A DNA stretch of 64,000 nucleotides from Adiantum capillus-veneris. Its lineage: Eukaryota > Streptophyta > Polypodiopsida > Polypodiales > Pteridaceae. This document shows, one piece after another, positions 35,114-47,303 of this stretch. The translations under genes and the position numbers were made by a program. The notes below the pieces were generated by a model. It made no database searches, was not told the DNA's origin, and saw only the letters and a program-made list of their open reading frames with translations. How positions within the stretch are numbered: position 1 is the stretch's first letter; each line of letters begins with the position of its first letter. Where the stretch lies: contig CM043947.1 in assembly GCA_014529385.2 (NCBI GenBank), positions 133,129,891-133,193,890 of the forward strand, read 5' to 3'.

Positions 35114-38100
35114 GAATGGAGGCTTCCAATGTACCAAGTATACCAGAGCAGGGTGCACAAGTCTTCACACTCGATGTTCTTGGAATGTCCACTCAAGCCA
35201 AAACTACTGCTCCAAGAATAAAGGTTGACAAGACCTTTGAGTTAACAAAAGAAGAAGGAGTGAAGTGGTTTGTGGATACCTACGATACAGATGCAAACTA
35301 CAAAGGTGACATCCATCTATATTTGTCACAAGGTGATATGAATATATGGAGACATGGGGATTGTTGTGGGTGTCAAAGATGATGTGGATGCAACAGCAAT
35401 GCCATGCTTTGCATGTAATGTGCTACCTATTGGAGAGACCATAAAGGCAAACAAGTTTTGCCTTTATGGTAAGCAAACAAGTTTTGCTTATCATTGGGCA
35501 CTTTTCATGTAGCAGACATGAATGGTAGCAAACTAGGAAAATAAAATTCTATTGTAAAATTAGGATTGAAGATCTCCAGCTTCACTAATCAAGAAGACTC
35601 GGGTGTGGACTGTGTGGAAGACCTAGTGAAGGCAGTGAAACATGCAAAGCGAGTCTTGAGCTTACCAAAGAAGATTGTACCTGCAAAGAACCAATAGGGG
35701 CACTACCTAAGAAATTTGTGGAGAAGACAGGGAAAGCCATAGTTAGGAGTGCACTTGCAGCATCAAGAGGTGCCCGTGCAAGCGCTTCCACACATGTAGA
35801 GAAGATCACTGCCACCATTAATTTAGAGGAGCAAGAAGGCTCACAAGGGCAAGATGCACAAGGACTCAGAAGAAAAATAAAGGCAAAGGATGATTCTACT
35901 CTTGAGGAAGATCGACAAAAACTAGCAAAGAGGAAGATGAAAAAGAGTGCAGAAGAAAAAGAGGTTTCGGAAGAGGAGTTGATGGACATGGAAACTCCAT
36001 CCGAAGATAACAAGGCACTGACCTCTTTAGAAATCAAGAAGGGATTCTATCCTTTTGGGATCAATGAAGTCTTTAGCATTGATGTGACAAGGTGTTTTCC
36101 TGCTCCATCAAACTATGTGTACAGAAGATTAAATCTAGATTGGGTCAAGATTTTGACTTTAGACTTCATTCAAGAACCAAAGCAAGAGGAGATACTAGCA
36201 ATTTTGATGCCTTGTGATCCTTCCAAAAAACATCCTCTTGACAAACTTGCCAAAGAGGATGTTCGCAATGTTGATTACTGGATCATCTTTGGACAACACT
36301 CCATTAGTGCTGCAAAACGTTTGCGAGGTGAAAACGTTGCAAAGGTTACCCCTCAATTGCGTCAACAATTCAAATATAGACGATCAAAGATTATTCTCAA
36401 TTGCCCACCAAAGATCTCTCGTGAAATCTCCAAAGATGCGAATCTATCTGTTGCAATGTCAATGAAAAAGGAGCCATTTCTTGACCAACTTATGCAAGCA
36501 CGAGCACAGTGGCATGCAAATGGTTGTCCTTCTAAGCCACCACCTGGTGTCAACCAAACCAAGAAGGACTTTGAGGCTTGGAAGGTACTTGTTTGATTCT
36601 TTGAAAACATGGATGTGAGTCTTTTTAATGAATATCTATTTGTAAACTAGAGTCTATCATAGGCTCAAGCAAGACCTCCATGTGATCATTTAGAACTTAA
36701 ATTGAGGTTTTAACTTAAGATTTATTGTCACTTGCATATGAGGCTAAGCGAGACTCGAACTTAAGTTTGAGCCCCACTTACATATACCCATGTATTTTGG
36801 ACTTTGCATAGATGTATGTGAGCATATAAAGAAACAATTCAATCTAGCTAGGCTTGAACTTATTAAGTATACGTCTCAATCCCACAAGTTAGAGCCTTGT
36901 CAATATTGATGTTGGAATTTTCAATTTTGCAGACCTTTGTTGAGACAACAGAGCAGACTTCAAAAGGGATTTGTCAAGACCGACTTGCATTTGCTTCTAT
37001 GTGATGAGAAGATATGGAAGAATTGGGTCAAGATCATGAGACAATATGCTCGAGGCTTGCTACCAAATACAAAGGGAGAAACAATTGACGAAGGTTCATA
37101 CGAAAATCCTAAATTTCTAACTATGAAGGGTGGTCAGATTTGACAAGCACCTGGCACAGCAACACTGGCACCTACATTGTTCAGGTGCATTTTAGGCCTC
37201 GAGAATAAAGAAGTTCTTGAACTAAAAAATGCAATCCTGGACAAAACCATCTTGCTAAAGAAGAGCAAGCATACCCCTCATAGAATGGACATGGATGAGA
37301 TGGCTTGGAAGCTAAAAACAAATCGAGTGTTGAAAGAAGCAATAATATCATTCTTCTTTGATTTGACAAGGGAAAATTTATCTTGGGAGCAAGTTTGTGA
37401 GAAGTACAAACTAGGAGAGCATGAGTACAATCAAATGAGGAGCTATAGCCAGTACTATGTCAAGGACTCCCTCAACAGAGCAAAGAAGACTCCACCCTCA
37501 CTTCCAAAAAGTGTAATAACTCTCCTCAATCATCTTTATAGAGCTAATATGGGCATTATATCTCAAGATGAGTCTATTCCATGGAGAATCAAGGGGGTGG
37601 GCTTTGATATGGGGAAGATCAAAGACTTTTGCAATACAGAGCACGTACCATTTCAATTGGTTGTCTTGGATCTTCATGGTACTAAAGAAAAGCTCTCTAT
37701 AGATTTTTTTGCAAATTTGGCACTCAATCTAAACACATTGAATGCACAATACGAATATGTGCTAGTGTGTTTCATTGATTTCATCAATATCGGAATGCTT
37801 GTTGAAGGGGTTTCTAGCCAGTCAACTAAGGTCCATATTGAATATGGAAACATCTAAGCAACAAGAGATGACTCATGGATAGATGGAATTGTGGACTCTG
37901 CAATGGTTGCTCTTTTTGTTAGCAAGGTTGATAGATTTGAGGCTATTGACAAAGATCATACAAAAAGAGTCTTTTTCTCACGCTCTTGTGGCAAGGATCA
38001 TGAATTTATTGATAGAAACTTCATTGATGGCCTTATCATAGGGTTTTGTCCTGAGCAAAGCTATGTGTTGGAAATTTTTTGCGGTGGATTTGTGTTGGAG

Positions 38101-38580
38101 CAAAGCTTGTCGAAGAAGAGAAGGGCAATTTCTCTATGTAAAGATGATTTTAAAGCAATGGAGCTAGAATCTCAATTCTCTAGTCTTTTGGAGAGCAATC
38201 CGTCCTTGCAGGAGTGGTGTGGTGCAAGTCAAGCATCGCTTGCGAGACAAATAGTGGATCTGGATGATAAAGAAAAAGAAGACCTTAACAATCTTGACAT
38301 CGATGAGAAACAAAGCAGTGGAGAGGATGTTGATGGAAATGAAGACAACAATAACGTAGACAACACGAATGATAGTGAAGTTCAAGAAGCTATGAATTTT
38401 GATCATCAAGGGGGGGCAGACAATGTTGGAGAAATGAGTCCTGTTGTGGATATTTGGTGTGCAAAAGAAAATGATTAAGATAATGAGGATGATGATGTAG
38501 GCAATGAGGATGCACAAGAGGATGATAGAGCCCCTCAAGACATTGTAGTAGCTGATGAAAAAGGTGCAAATGCTTCTTAG
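35114..38580 (+). pseudogene. ParB-like / N4-N6 methyltransferase-like fusion gene, decayed, at least two exons
   Basis: Exon A (35114-36584) follows an acceptor (TTTCAG) and ends at a donor (AAG/GTACTT). Exon B (36933-38580) follows TTTTGCAG. Exon A encodes a basic Lys/Glu linker, then a ParB/sulfiredoxin-like unit: VFSIDVTRCF, YRRLN..WVK, ILAILMPCDPS and YWIIFGQHSISAAKRL (about 36050-36320). Exon B has an LDLHG motif where DPPY is expected (about 37670), then YVLEIFCGGFVLEQSL (about 38062-38110), like the FxGxG SAM-binding loop; this IV-then-I order is that of beta-class amino-methyltransferases. An Asp/Glu/Asn-rich tail follows. Bacterial and phage proteins fuse ParB to DNA methylases. Stops and frame changes near 35370, 37000, 37139 (TGA), 37855 and 38476 show decay. 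The first exon lies upstream or is lost. Domain calls are by eye. Confidence 0.55.
36585..36932 (+). other. Probable intron of the ParB/methyltransferase-like gene
   Basis: Starts GTACTT and ends TTTTGCAG. Contains one palindrome copy at about 36751-36772. Confidence 0.5.
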
Positions 38581-40181
38581 AGTATTTTTGATACTAGGTT
38601 TAATGATGCATGCCATTATCATGTACCAACAGACTCCTAAAGTATAAAAAGGCAGGATAGTGTATTGAATTGATCAATTGTGATACTTTAGGTCCTTCAA
38701 ACACTATTTTCTTAATACTATCTTGTGTCTTTATCTAAAAGTATGTCATTTTAATTAGATTTAATTGTTGTTGTTTTAAAAAATGATGGGGGGATCAAAC
38801 TTGAGTTTGAGCCATCACAAAGCACATGTCTTTATTTAAAGTGTCAATTCACAAAACACTGAGCTAACATACAGATGTGTTTTAAGAGTAAGAAATTTTG
38901 GTTTTGGTGAGACAATAATGAAGAATTACCAAACACTAATGAGGCTCAAACTTAAGTTCAAGCCTAACAAGGAGAGATAGTGAAGCACTTGTGTATGAAC
39001 TTCAATCAAAAAATTCATGGCTGAGTTGTTCTAAGTGAGACTTGAACTTCCTTCTCCTAGTGTAGCACTTGCATATGTTATGTGAAACTCATAATGTCTT
39101 TGTACCTAACAAGGCATTGAAATTTAGTTTGTAGGCTCGAACTTAAGTTTGAACCTTGTCTTCACATGTTAGTGTAGCACTACCATGTGAGGCCGAGCTC
39201 ATGAGCACTACCATGTTATGCCAATCTCAAGAGCATTGTAGTAATATAATCTTCCAAATAGCAATACTTACAGATCATGAAGTAAAAATGATCATACCTT
39301 GAAAAATTCATAGTTAAGAGGTTTTCTGAATAGGCCCTAGATGTGCACAATATAATAATTTTATACATAGTGAATGCGTTGCGACCAAACATGGCTTGAG
39401 ATTTAAGCCTTACACTTGAAACATAAGCTTAAGGTTAAGACTTAAGCCTTAGGCATGAAATTAAGTTTGAGCCTCAAAATTCCTTATCATAGAATCCTAC
39501 CTCAACAACAAAAGTCCTTGTCATAGAATCCTACCTCAGTACTTCCAAGTGAAGCTCACAATTTCGTATCCTATTGTAGCGATTACATGTTAAGAAAGAG
39601 AAAGAGTCATAATCTATAACAAGAAACTGAAATTTAATTTGTAGGATCGAACTTAAGTTCGAGCCTTGCCTTTGTATGTTAGTGTAGCACTACCATATGA
39701 GTCCAGTCTCATGAGGATTGTAGCAAAAAAATGTTACAAATAACAAAATACTTATAGATTATGAAAAAAATTGGATGATACCTTGAAAAATTCATAGATA
39801 AGGGGTTTTATAAATCGGTCTTTAGTGCACATAGTATAAAAGGTTTTCACATAGTGAATGATGAAGACTAAAAAGGGCTTAGGACTTACATTTTAAACTT
39901 CAAACATAAGCATAAATTTTGAGAATTAAGTTTTAGGCTTGAAACAAAAGCCTAAACTTTGAGACTTAAGCCTTAGGCTGGAGCTTAAGATTAAGCCTCA
40001 CTTTCAAATGTTCTTTAGGTATCATTCTAGGTTAGCATTTTTGTGTTAATGTGCTAAATGGAGCCTTTTTAGCATAAAACGTTTGGGTTAGATAGTGGAA
40101 ACGAAATGGATTCTATGGTTATTGAAAATCCACTAGACTATTTTCTAAATTGGTAAAAATTTGCCTTTTTTCATCTTTCAG
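38581..40181. repeat. Intergenic or intronic DNA with CTTAAG palindromes
   Basis: No gene is seen. Palindromes of the same family occur at 38791, 38942, 39134 and 39644, with degraded ones near 39450 and 39975. Two blocks (about 39100-39400 and 39620-39900) are diverged direct repeats that share GTAGGCTCGAACTT, AGTGTAGCACTACCAT and TGAAAAATTCATAG. Confidence 0.7.
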
Positions 40182-42279
40182 ATGAAGACAACAAAATAGA
40201 AGACGGAGATAACATATCTCAAGCAACACAAGTGCTACCCACCATTGTTGGAGAGACCGAGTTTCATAAAGGTGATCTTGTAGAGCACAAAAGTGATCTT
40301 GTAGAACAAACCTCTCAAAAAACTTCAAATGACATGACTAAAGAGAGTGAGAACATGCTACCTACAATTGGAGAGACCAAAATTCATGAAAGTGACATTA
40401 GGAATAGTGAAGAGGAGATGGTGGTTGTAGAGCATCAAAGTGATTTTGTTGTGCAAAATTCTCCAAAACCTTCACACGACACTAACAACATGCCTCAAAG
40501 AGATGAGGATGCAGAGGGTAGTGAGAAGAAGGGTGAAGCCAATTAAGAGCTCCAAGCGACTCTTGCAACCAAGGACATACAAGAAAAAACTGACAAAGGG
40601 ACAGGAAAAGCGACACCAAATACAAACAAAGTCTAGATCATTCAAGAAAGGGAGCAAGGGATTGAAGTTGGTGAGAAAAACAAAGGTACTTATTTGTCCA
40701 ATGTGATTAGTATAGATATGGCCCTTTTTGGAAGATAATACAAAATTATATTATGTTGTCTTTACAGGTGAAATTGACATTCAAAATCAAGGATCCAGTG
40801 TGCCACAAGTAGACATCAACGTTGAGGAGCTACGTCCTGATGCACGAAAACGTAGGCCACTTAGAAGCTTATATTCTTTTGAGAGAGATGGAGATAAACT
40901 AGTCTTTCAATCTTCCCACATCAATAGAGAAATGCAATCACTTTTAGGAGACATCATTATAGATGAGTATGGGAGTATGAGACGTAAATAAACGTGTGCA
41001 ATTTACAATTGTGTGCTGCAAATATATGGTCCCTTGTTTTGAGATTTATAAGTGCAAAAACTTAAATTGTTATCATTCTTTTGTATCGTATGTAGAAAAT
41101 ATTGCTCATGCAATCAGCATGAAGAAACATGCACTCATTCTTGATCTTAATGGAGTTTTACTCAGCAAAGAAGACAAGAGGTATCCATGTACAGATTGTG
41201 TCAAAATTGACCTTGGTCACACCACATTGATTTTTCGCCCGGGTTGTTTTGAATTTTTGGATGAGATATGTCAGTACTTTCATGTTGGTATTTGGTCCAC
41301 CATGCTACCAAAGAATTTTTTCACTTATGTGAACACTCTTGAAAAGCACGCACATAAAAAATATCATTTCTTTATGGTATGGGGACAAGAAGATTGCTAC
41401 ATCCATAATCTTCAAAAAGTGTATAGACCGGATAAGCCTAATGTTGAGGCTATGTTTAAGCCTTTGTTGAGGGTTTGGTATCAGTGCAGGAATTTATGCA
41501 GTACAAAGAATACATTGCTCATTGATGATAGCCCTTTCAAGGGATGTATTAACCCAAATAATAACTGCTTATATTCTGAAAGTTTTCAAGGGAGGCCTGA
41601 CTATCTTCTTTACAATGAGCTTCTACCATACCTTTTAAATCTAAATAATATAGATGACATTCGATCCGTTATTTCACTCAATCGGCTAGGACAATCTCCA
41701 ATTATAGAGGTTCATGAACTATTTACAAAGTTTCAAGACATTATGGAAGATTGGGGCATGTTCAATGTCCAAGTTCTAAGGGAAGAACTTGACAACAATT
41801 CAGTCGAAGTGGAAAGCTCATCTTGTGCATCTTCATAGCTACCATTGTGCAATAACAAGTTAAGTTATGTTCAAGAAAGTAGAGGCAAGAAAGTAGTAAA
41901 CTCCTTAAGCAAGGATCCATCTATGTTGGCATCCAAGTTTGGTGTGCCACTATTATCTTCAAACCAGCTGAACTTGTTAAAATTGTCTCACAAAACAAAA
42001 AATTTGAGTGATCAACATGCTATTGCTTATGCTACTAGCTTGGGGTATGGTCGTGGTCATTTCATTAGCGGAGTTGCAGCAAAAGCATACATATCAAAGC
42101 TACAAAAGGCCTACTTAAGCTTATGGGTAGGACTCACTTTAGATTTATCAAAACATATAAAAAATAAAATCAAAATTTTATCTAATCTAGCATATTTGTT
42201 ATTGCAGGTGGAAGAAAACACCAGTAAGGGCTTGGCGTGCGCGTTGACTCAATCACTTGGAATGTTCATATACATCTAG
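40182..42279 (+). pseudogene. FCP1/HAD-like (NLI-interacting-factor-like) gene, four or more exons
   Basis: Proposed exons 40182-40685, 40768-40983, 41096-42126 and 42208-42279, each bounded by GT-AG. The first is acidic and repetitive (MLPTIVGETEFH and MLPTIGETKIH repeats). The third holds the HAD core: ILDLNGVLL (41137), HVGIWSTMLPKNFF (41281), a W-G-Q-E-D segment and LLIDDSPF (41518). FCP1 phosphatases use DxDx(T/V); here the second Asp is Asn, so catalysis is doubtful, as in other plant DLNG proteins. In-frame stops at 40544 (TAA), 40634 (TAG) and 41836 (TAG) each sit where Gln would fit, and coding continues after each. The exon structure and decay are my inference. Confidence 0.65.
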
Positions 42280-42634
42280 AGTGGTGGAAATGTGTTAAGA
42301 AGATTTTGACCAAAACAATGTGTTGGGCTCTAGTATTCCGGCCAAAACAATGTGTTGGATCCAATTATTTGAACATGAACCAAATATGTACACTTTTATA
42401 TTTCATCAACTAGATGTTATTCAGCCTTGGAAAAGAATTCTCTCTTTTATCTTTGTGGTTGGAGCTCTTTGTACAAGATTTCTTCTGTGTATTGAAGAAA
42501 AATATCTTCTTTTGTTGTCTTCTCAAGGTTTAAGTCTATATATATCATGGATAAAATAAATAATGTTGGTGCACAGTGTGTTAATTGAAAGTAATATCTC
42601 TTCCATTGACCATCATGCCTTTTTTTTGGAACAG

Positions 42635-43403
42635 GAGATTCTGAAGCATATAAATTTGATTTCAAATGTACAAAGCATTTACTATTGAGGTGGCACATGT
42701 CATTGAGGACTCATAGGCCTAGAAGGAAATTGATTCCACCACCCTCAGATACTATACGGAAACAAAGAAGAGTATTGATCCTTGAACTCAATGGTGTTTT
42801 ACTTAAGACCATTGAAATGAAACATGGTGATGTATGCCTAGATTGGGGAAAACATATGCATCTCGTTGAAGAGAGTACAAATGTGTGGCATTTTATTCGC
42901 AAAGATGCATTCACTTTCCTTGATTTTTTCATGCAATGGTTTGAGGTGTGGATTTGGAGCACTATTAGATTGCAAAGGACTCGTTGTATTCTTGAGTTAT
43001 GCTTTCCACAACACCATCAAAATTTATTGTCATAGCAAGACAGGAAGCATGCCAAAAGACAAATCTTCTAATTGGATATCGATTTGTATACCACAAGAAC
43101 TTGGATGTAGCATGGAGAAATTTTCATGATCTGGATGGAAATAATACCTTAATTTTTGATAAGGCCCTTTACAGTGTAATGTGGAATATTCCCGGAACCT
43201 ACTTGATTTTTCCAAAAATGTGGAATCAATCAAATGAAGAGCTTGAATGTTTTTTGGAGAGAACAATCATTGCATGGTTACTTGGTTGGATCTATGCAAG
43301 GGCCAAACGAGATTATACTTGCAATATGTTGGTAAATGAAGCAGCTTGTGATAGAGAAACCTTGTACGTATTGGAGCAATACATGAGAAAACGCAAAGTT
43401 TAA
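42635..43403 (+). pseudogene. Second FCP1/HAD-like gene, tandem paralogue, frameshifted
   Basis: Starts after an acceptor-like TTTTTTTGGAACAG. Encodes VLILELNGVLL (42772), FFMQWFEVWIWSTI (42932) and, after a one-base shift near 43010, KFIVIARQEACQ..., NNTLIFDKALYSV and a C-terminal YVLEQYMRKRKV. The fold matches the gene just upstream. Both catalytic acids are altered (ELNG for DxDx), as is the IDD motif, so it is probably a dead or binding-only paralogue. Confidence 0.6.
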
Positions 43404-43927
43404 TGATGTATTTATAGTCATTGAGCCTCTTGACATAGTATCATTTACTCAGATGAGTTGTACAATACTTGGATCCATGTAAATATGTGAATTGGATTTT
43501 ATTTTTTATCTTGGTGTTTCTAAACACCACACTATTTTGAGGTCCCTTCAATTCTAAAATTTGTTTTTGATTAATGTATTCCTTTTATGAGTGTTGATAT
43601 AGCCAATTCTTTAACATTAATGTCTCAAATCTGAGCTACTGATTCAAAGAACTTTTTCTACATGAATAATGTAGTATAATGCAAATTGAGTTAGTGCCAT
43701 GCTTCCCTCATTCTTTTGATGTCATTGTAGTTGATGCATATAAGTATGTATATAAATACACATATCCCTATAGATATGTGTTAAGGGGTATATGAAACAT
43801 AGAGTGTAACCGTGAATAGATGATAGCTCAAACTACACAAAAATACTAAGTTTTTTAATAGCGTTATAAGAAATGGGACTTGAATAATTCCCAAAATTCC
43901 TAAATAGGTCTTATTGTATATTTCTCT
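43404..43927. other. AT-rich spacer
   Basis: No gene is seen. A short hairpin, GGTGTTTCTAAACACC, lies at about 43512. Confidence 0.4.
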
Positions 43928-46480
43928 TTGGGTGAATGTTCTAAACCATATGATTTGGTTCAAGCTGTTTCTATGCAGGGCCCAAGAATCACATGGCCCC
44001 AATTACTCTACCTAGCACCTAGGGTGAGGAGATGGACAAAGATGGTTAGCACAAGACGATCAAAGTCAAAGATAACTGGGGCTCTCTTTGGGAGAAATCT
44101 AGATGACATACTACCAGTGATGGATGATCACATCAAAGGGAGACACATGTCCAATATCTATATTGATGGTGGTGCAAAAATATGCATCATGAGTGAAAAA
44201 ATGATGCAGCGTTTGGGTTTACAGGTGAGTAGGCTAGAACCATACCTAGCCAAAATGGCAAATAATGTAAAAGCTCAATGTGATGTTGTTATAAGTGCAA
44301 TTAGTTTAAAAACATTCAAGACCGAGGTGAATGTGGACATCTTTGTCATGCCACACAAGTGGAGGGTTATCCTATCATTTTAGGGAGGCCTGGCTGATGG
44401 CTATGAGAGCTAAGCAGGACTGGGACCACTAGGTGAAATTTGGACTCACAAAGGGGCCCTTTGAGGAGTTTGACTTTACCTCTCTCTACCAAAAAGGGCG
44501 CATGGATAATTTTTTGCAAACAAACTCCAAAGTTGGCGGAGGTTTGACAGTTAGAGTATCCTCTTCAAGCTCTATCTATTGATATATAGCACGCCATGAG
44601 ATTCCTCATATTTTAGAAGATTCTTTTTTTGATTCACCTATGATGTGACAACTCTGTCGGAATCTAAGTGAATTAAAAAAAAAGAATCTTCTAAAATATG
44701 AGGAATCTCATGGCGTGCTATATATTAGTAGATAGAGCTTGAAGAGGACATTCTAACTGCCAAACCTCCGCCAACTTTGGAGTTTGTTTGCAAAAATTTA
44801 TCCATGCACCCGTTTTGATAGAGAGAGGTAAAGTCAAACTCCTTAAAGGGCCCCTTTGTGAGTCCAAATTTCACCTAATGCACCGGCATAATCCAGATGA
44901 AGGATACAATTTAGGGAAGCCGATACTTTATGACATGAAGATAGGTCAAAAATGTACCATGGGTCTAGAAAACTCTGGGGATGAGTTTTCTAGTGACTCT
45001 TCAACCACTTCAGAGGAGGAATCAAGAATGACTAAAGAAAGTGACAGTAGCATTGAGGTGATGGGGGTCATTCTCAAGGACCCTAAGAAGATGGAGCAAC
45101 CTGATGCATCATCATCAAACCAAGGGGAGACACCAGGTATACAACCTCTGGTAGAAGCAAGTAAGCTACATAGAATTCTCTCTAGTGACTTGTGTGGGAA
45201 GGAACGTGAAGATTATATTTTGATGCTAAGTAATTTTACCACATTGTTCATTGATGAATATGATAAGATCATTGGCATCACAATAGTGCAACATGACATT
45301 AAGCTCAAGGAGGAAAATAAACCTGTAGTGAAAAAGCTCAGGCAGTTAGGAGTACTTCAATAAGAGGCCTTGCTCAAGGAGGTTAGAAAACTACTAGAAG
45401 CAGGTTTCATCTATCCTGTTGAAGACTCAGAGTGGGATTCTCTAGTGGTAGTCACACCAAAGAAGAATGGTAAGTGGAGGGTTTGTGTGATTACAAGACT
45501 CTTAATGCAACCACAAAGAGTTACCATTTTCCTCTCACTTTCCAATATGAAATTCTCAATGAGGTAGTAGGTCATGAGTGCTACACAATATGTGATGGCT
45601 ACTCAGGATACTTGTAAAATATCATCACTGAAGAAGATCGAAAGAAGACAACCTTCATCACACCATGGGGATGTTTTTCTTGCAGAGAGTTATGCCGCTT
45701 TTTGGTCTCACCAATGCTCTAGCCACCTTTCAACACTATGTGACATTTGTTTTTCAACCATTGTTTGAAAAAAATCAAGTTGTATTTTTATTGATGACTT
45801 TTGTATCTATAGCTCCCACTCTCTTCATTTGGAGAAAGTCTATGAAGGTCTAGCTAGGCTGCAAGCATTAGGTGGCCAACTCAACGTGGAGAAATGCCTC
45901 ATTGGTGAAACCAGGGTTACTCTTCTTGGCCATGTGATCTTTTCCAAGGGCATTGAAGCTAACCCAAGCAAGGTTCAAGCCTTGGTGGATTTGCTCTCTC
46001 CCACCACAACAAAGCAATTGGTCTCTTTTCTTCAAAAGGTGAGGTATCTGAGTAGGTTCATGCACTTTCTCTCTCAAGTAGTTCTCCCTTTACAACAAGT
46101 TACCCATCAAGAGATCTTCATTTGGAGTGAAGGAAACGAATAGCATCTCAATGAGGTAAAACAAATTCTAGCCTCACTTCCCACAATTTCACCTCCAGAG
46201 TGGGAAGAGCCATTTTCTGTAAACCCTAGTGTGGGCAGTGACACACTTGGGGTGGTATTGATGCAAAAGGATCCTCAAACTTATTTCATGTGTCCTATCT
46301 ACTTCTCTAGTTGCATGATGACTCAATCATAAAAGGGATCCACGGAAGTGGAGCACATGGTGCTTGCATTAATTTTTTTCTACCACCAAATTTTGCTCTT
46401 ATTTATTGTCTAGAACATTCATAATCTTAACAATGGAAGAAGTATTTACTTATCTAATGTAGCACATGGATGTTTCTTCT
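43928..46480 (+). pseudogene. Tat fragment C: gag end, protease, RT, RNase H
   Basis: Reads gag end GPRITWPQLLYLAPRV into VMDDHIKGRHMSN and protease YIDGGAKICIM without a break, which shows that gag and pol share one frame in this family. After a MITE insertion it continues with the acidic linker, RT (VEDSEWDSLVVVTPKKNGKW, GGQLNVEKCLIGE, FLQKVRYLSRF) and RNase H (KGSTEVEHMVLAL), and stops near 46480 in the HMDVSS segment. Several frameshifts, including loss of the FIDD frame near 45790. No LTR is present. Confidence 0.85.
44432..44874. mobile_element. Foldback MITE with ~200-bp inverted repeats and TA target duplication
   Basis: The left arm starts GGTGAAATTTGGACTCACAA and the right arm ends in its reverse complement. 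The arms pair for about 200 bases with few mismatches around a loop of roughly 60 bases. The flanks are TA (44430-44431) and TA (44875-44876). The insertion splits Tat fragment C coding sequence. No ORF. TA duplication fits the Tc1/mariner superfamily, but the ends do not look like Stowaway. Confidence 0.85.
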
Positions 46481-47303
46481 AGATGCTCTTTGTATAATTG
46501 TGGAGAAGTTAGTAAATCTCTATATTTGGTTTTCTTGGAAAATCAACAAGTCAAGTGAGCACCGAATGTCTCTAGAGACCCTTGAACTAGTATTGTCAAA
46601 TATGGGAGGGATGTTTTCTTCCAAACCATCCATTGGTGGTGTCAAGTATTGCATATTTTTATCTAAAACACTAGGCCTAGAAGATGTGAAACTGGCAAAG
46701 CGTAGAAGGATATATCACTCCACCAAAGTTCGCAAAGCTGGGTGTCTTCAATGGAAAAATTTGCATATGGCCATGAAGGGCAAGGATCCAGCTACTACTG
46801 GCAACATCAAGGTTGATGTATGGTGTTCTATAGATTTTCTATTTATGATGTGTGACAAAGATGATTGGTCACAAGAGGATCTCAACAAGTTTGAGGAGAA
46901 CCTATAGCTTCTCAAAAATTTATTCAAGACATCCTGGATAGACACTCAGATTACTCATTACATGGTACTCTCAAATCATTCTTGTGATTAAAATCAACTA
47001 TGTGAGTGTTTGTGCTTACCAACATTTCTTCATTTACAACACATCATTTTCAACTATTTACCATACTTCATTAAAAAAAAGAAGGAAACCTAGGCATATG
47101 GAATACCTAAGGCTGAAAAATTGTTTCATTACATGGAGAGGAATGCCTACTTCAGACACACTCAACATGGTGTCTCTCAAGACAAGGCAAACAATTTGAA
47201 GAGCTTTTCCAATGGCTCCATCGTAGAATCCTTCATGGAGCAAGAGATTGAGTGTTTGACACAATATGGACTTCAACAAATTATGAGAAAATTAGACAGA
47301 TGA
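46481..47303 (+). pseudogene. Unrecognised gene fragment, at least two exons
   Basis: The ORF through 46907 encodes LSNMGGMFSSKPSIGGVKY, KRRRIYHSTKVRKAG and VDVWCSIDFLFMMCDKDDW. After TAG (46905) coding seems to continue (LLKNLFKTSWID) to a donor near 46965. An acceptor near 47092 leads to HYMERNAYFRHTQHGVSQD and CLTQYGLQQIMRKLDR. No domain was recognised. It starts where Tat fragment C ends, so its 5' part may be missing. Confidence 0.35.
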
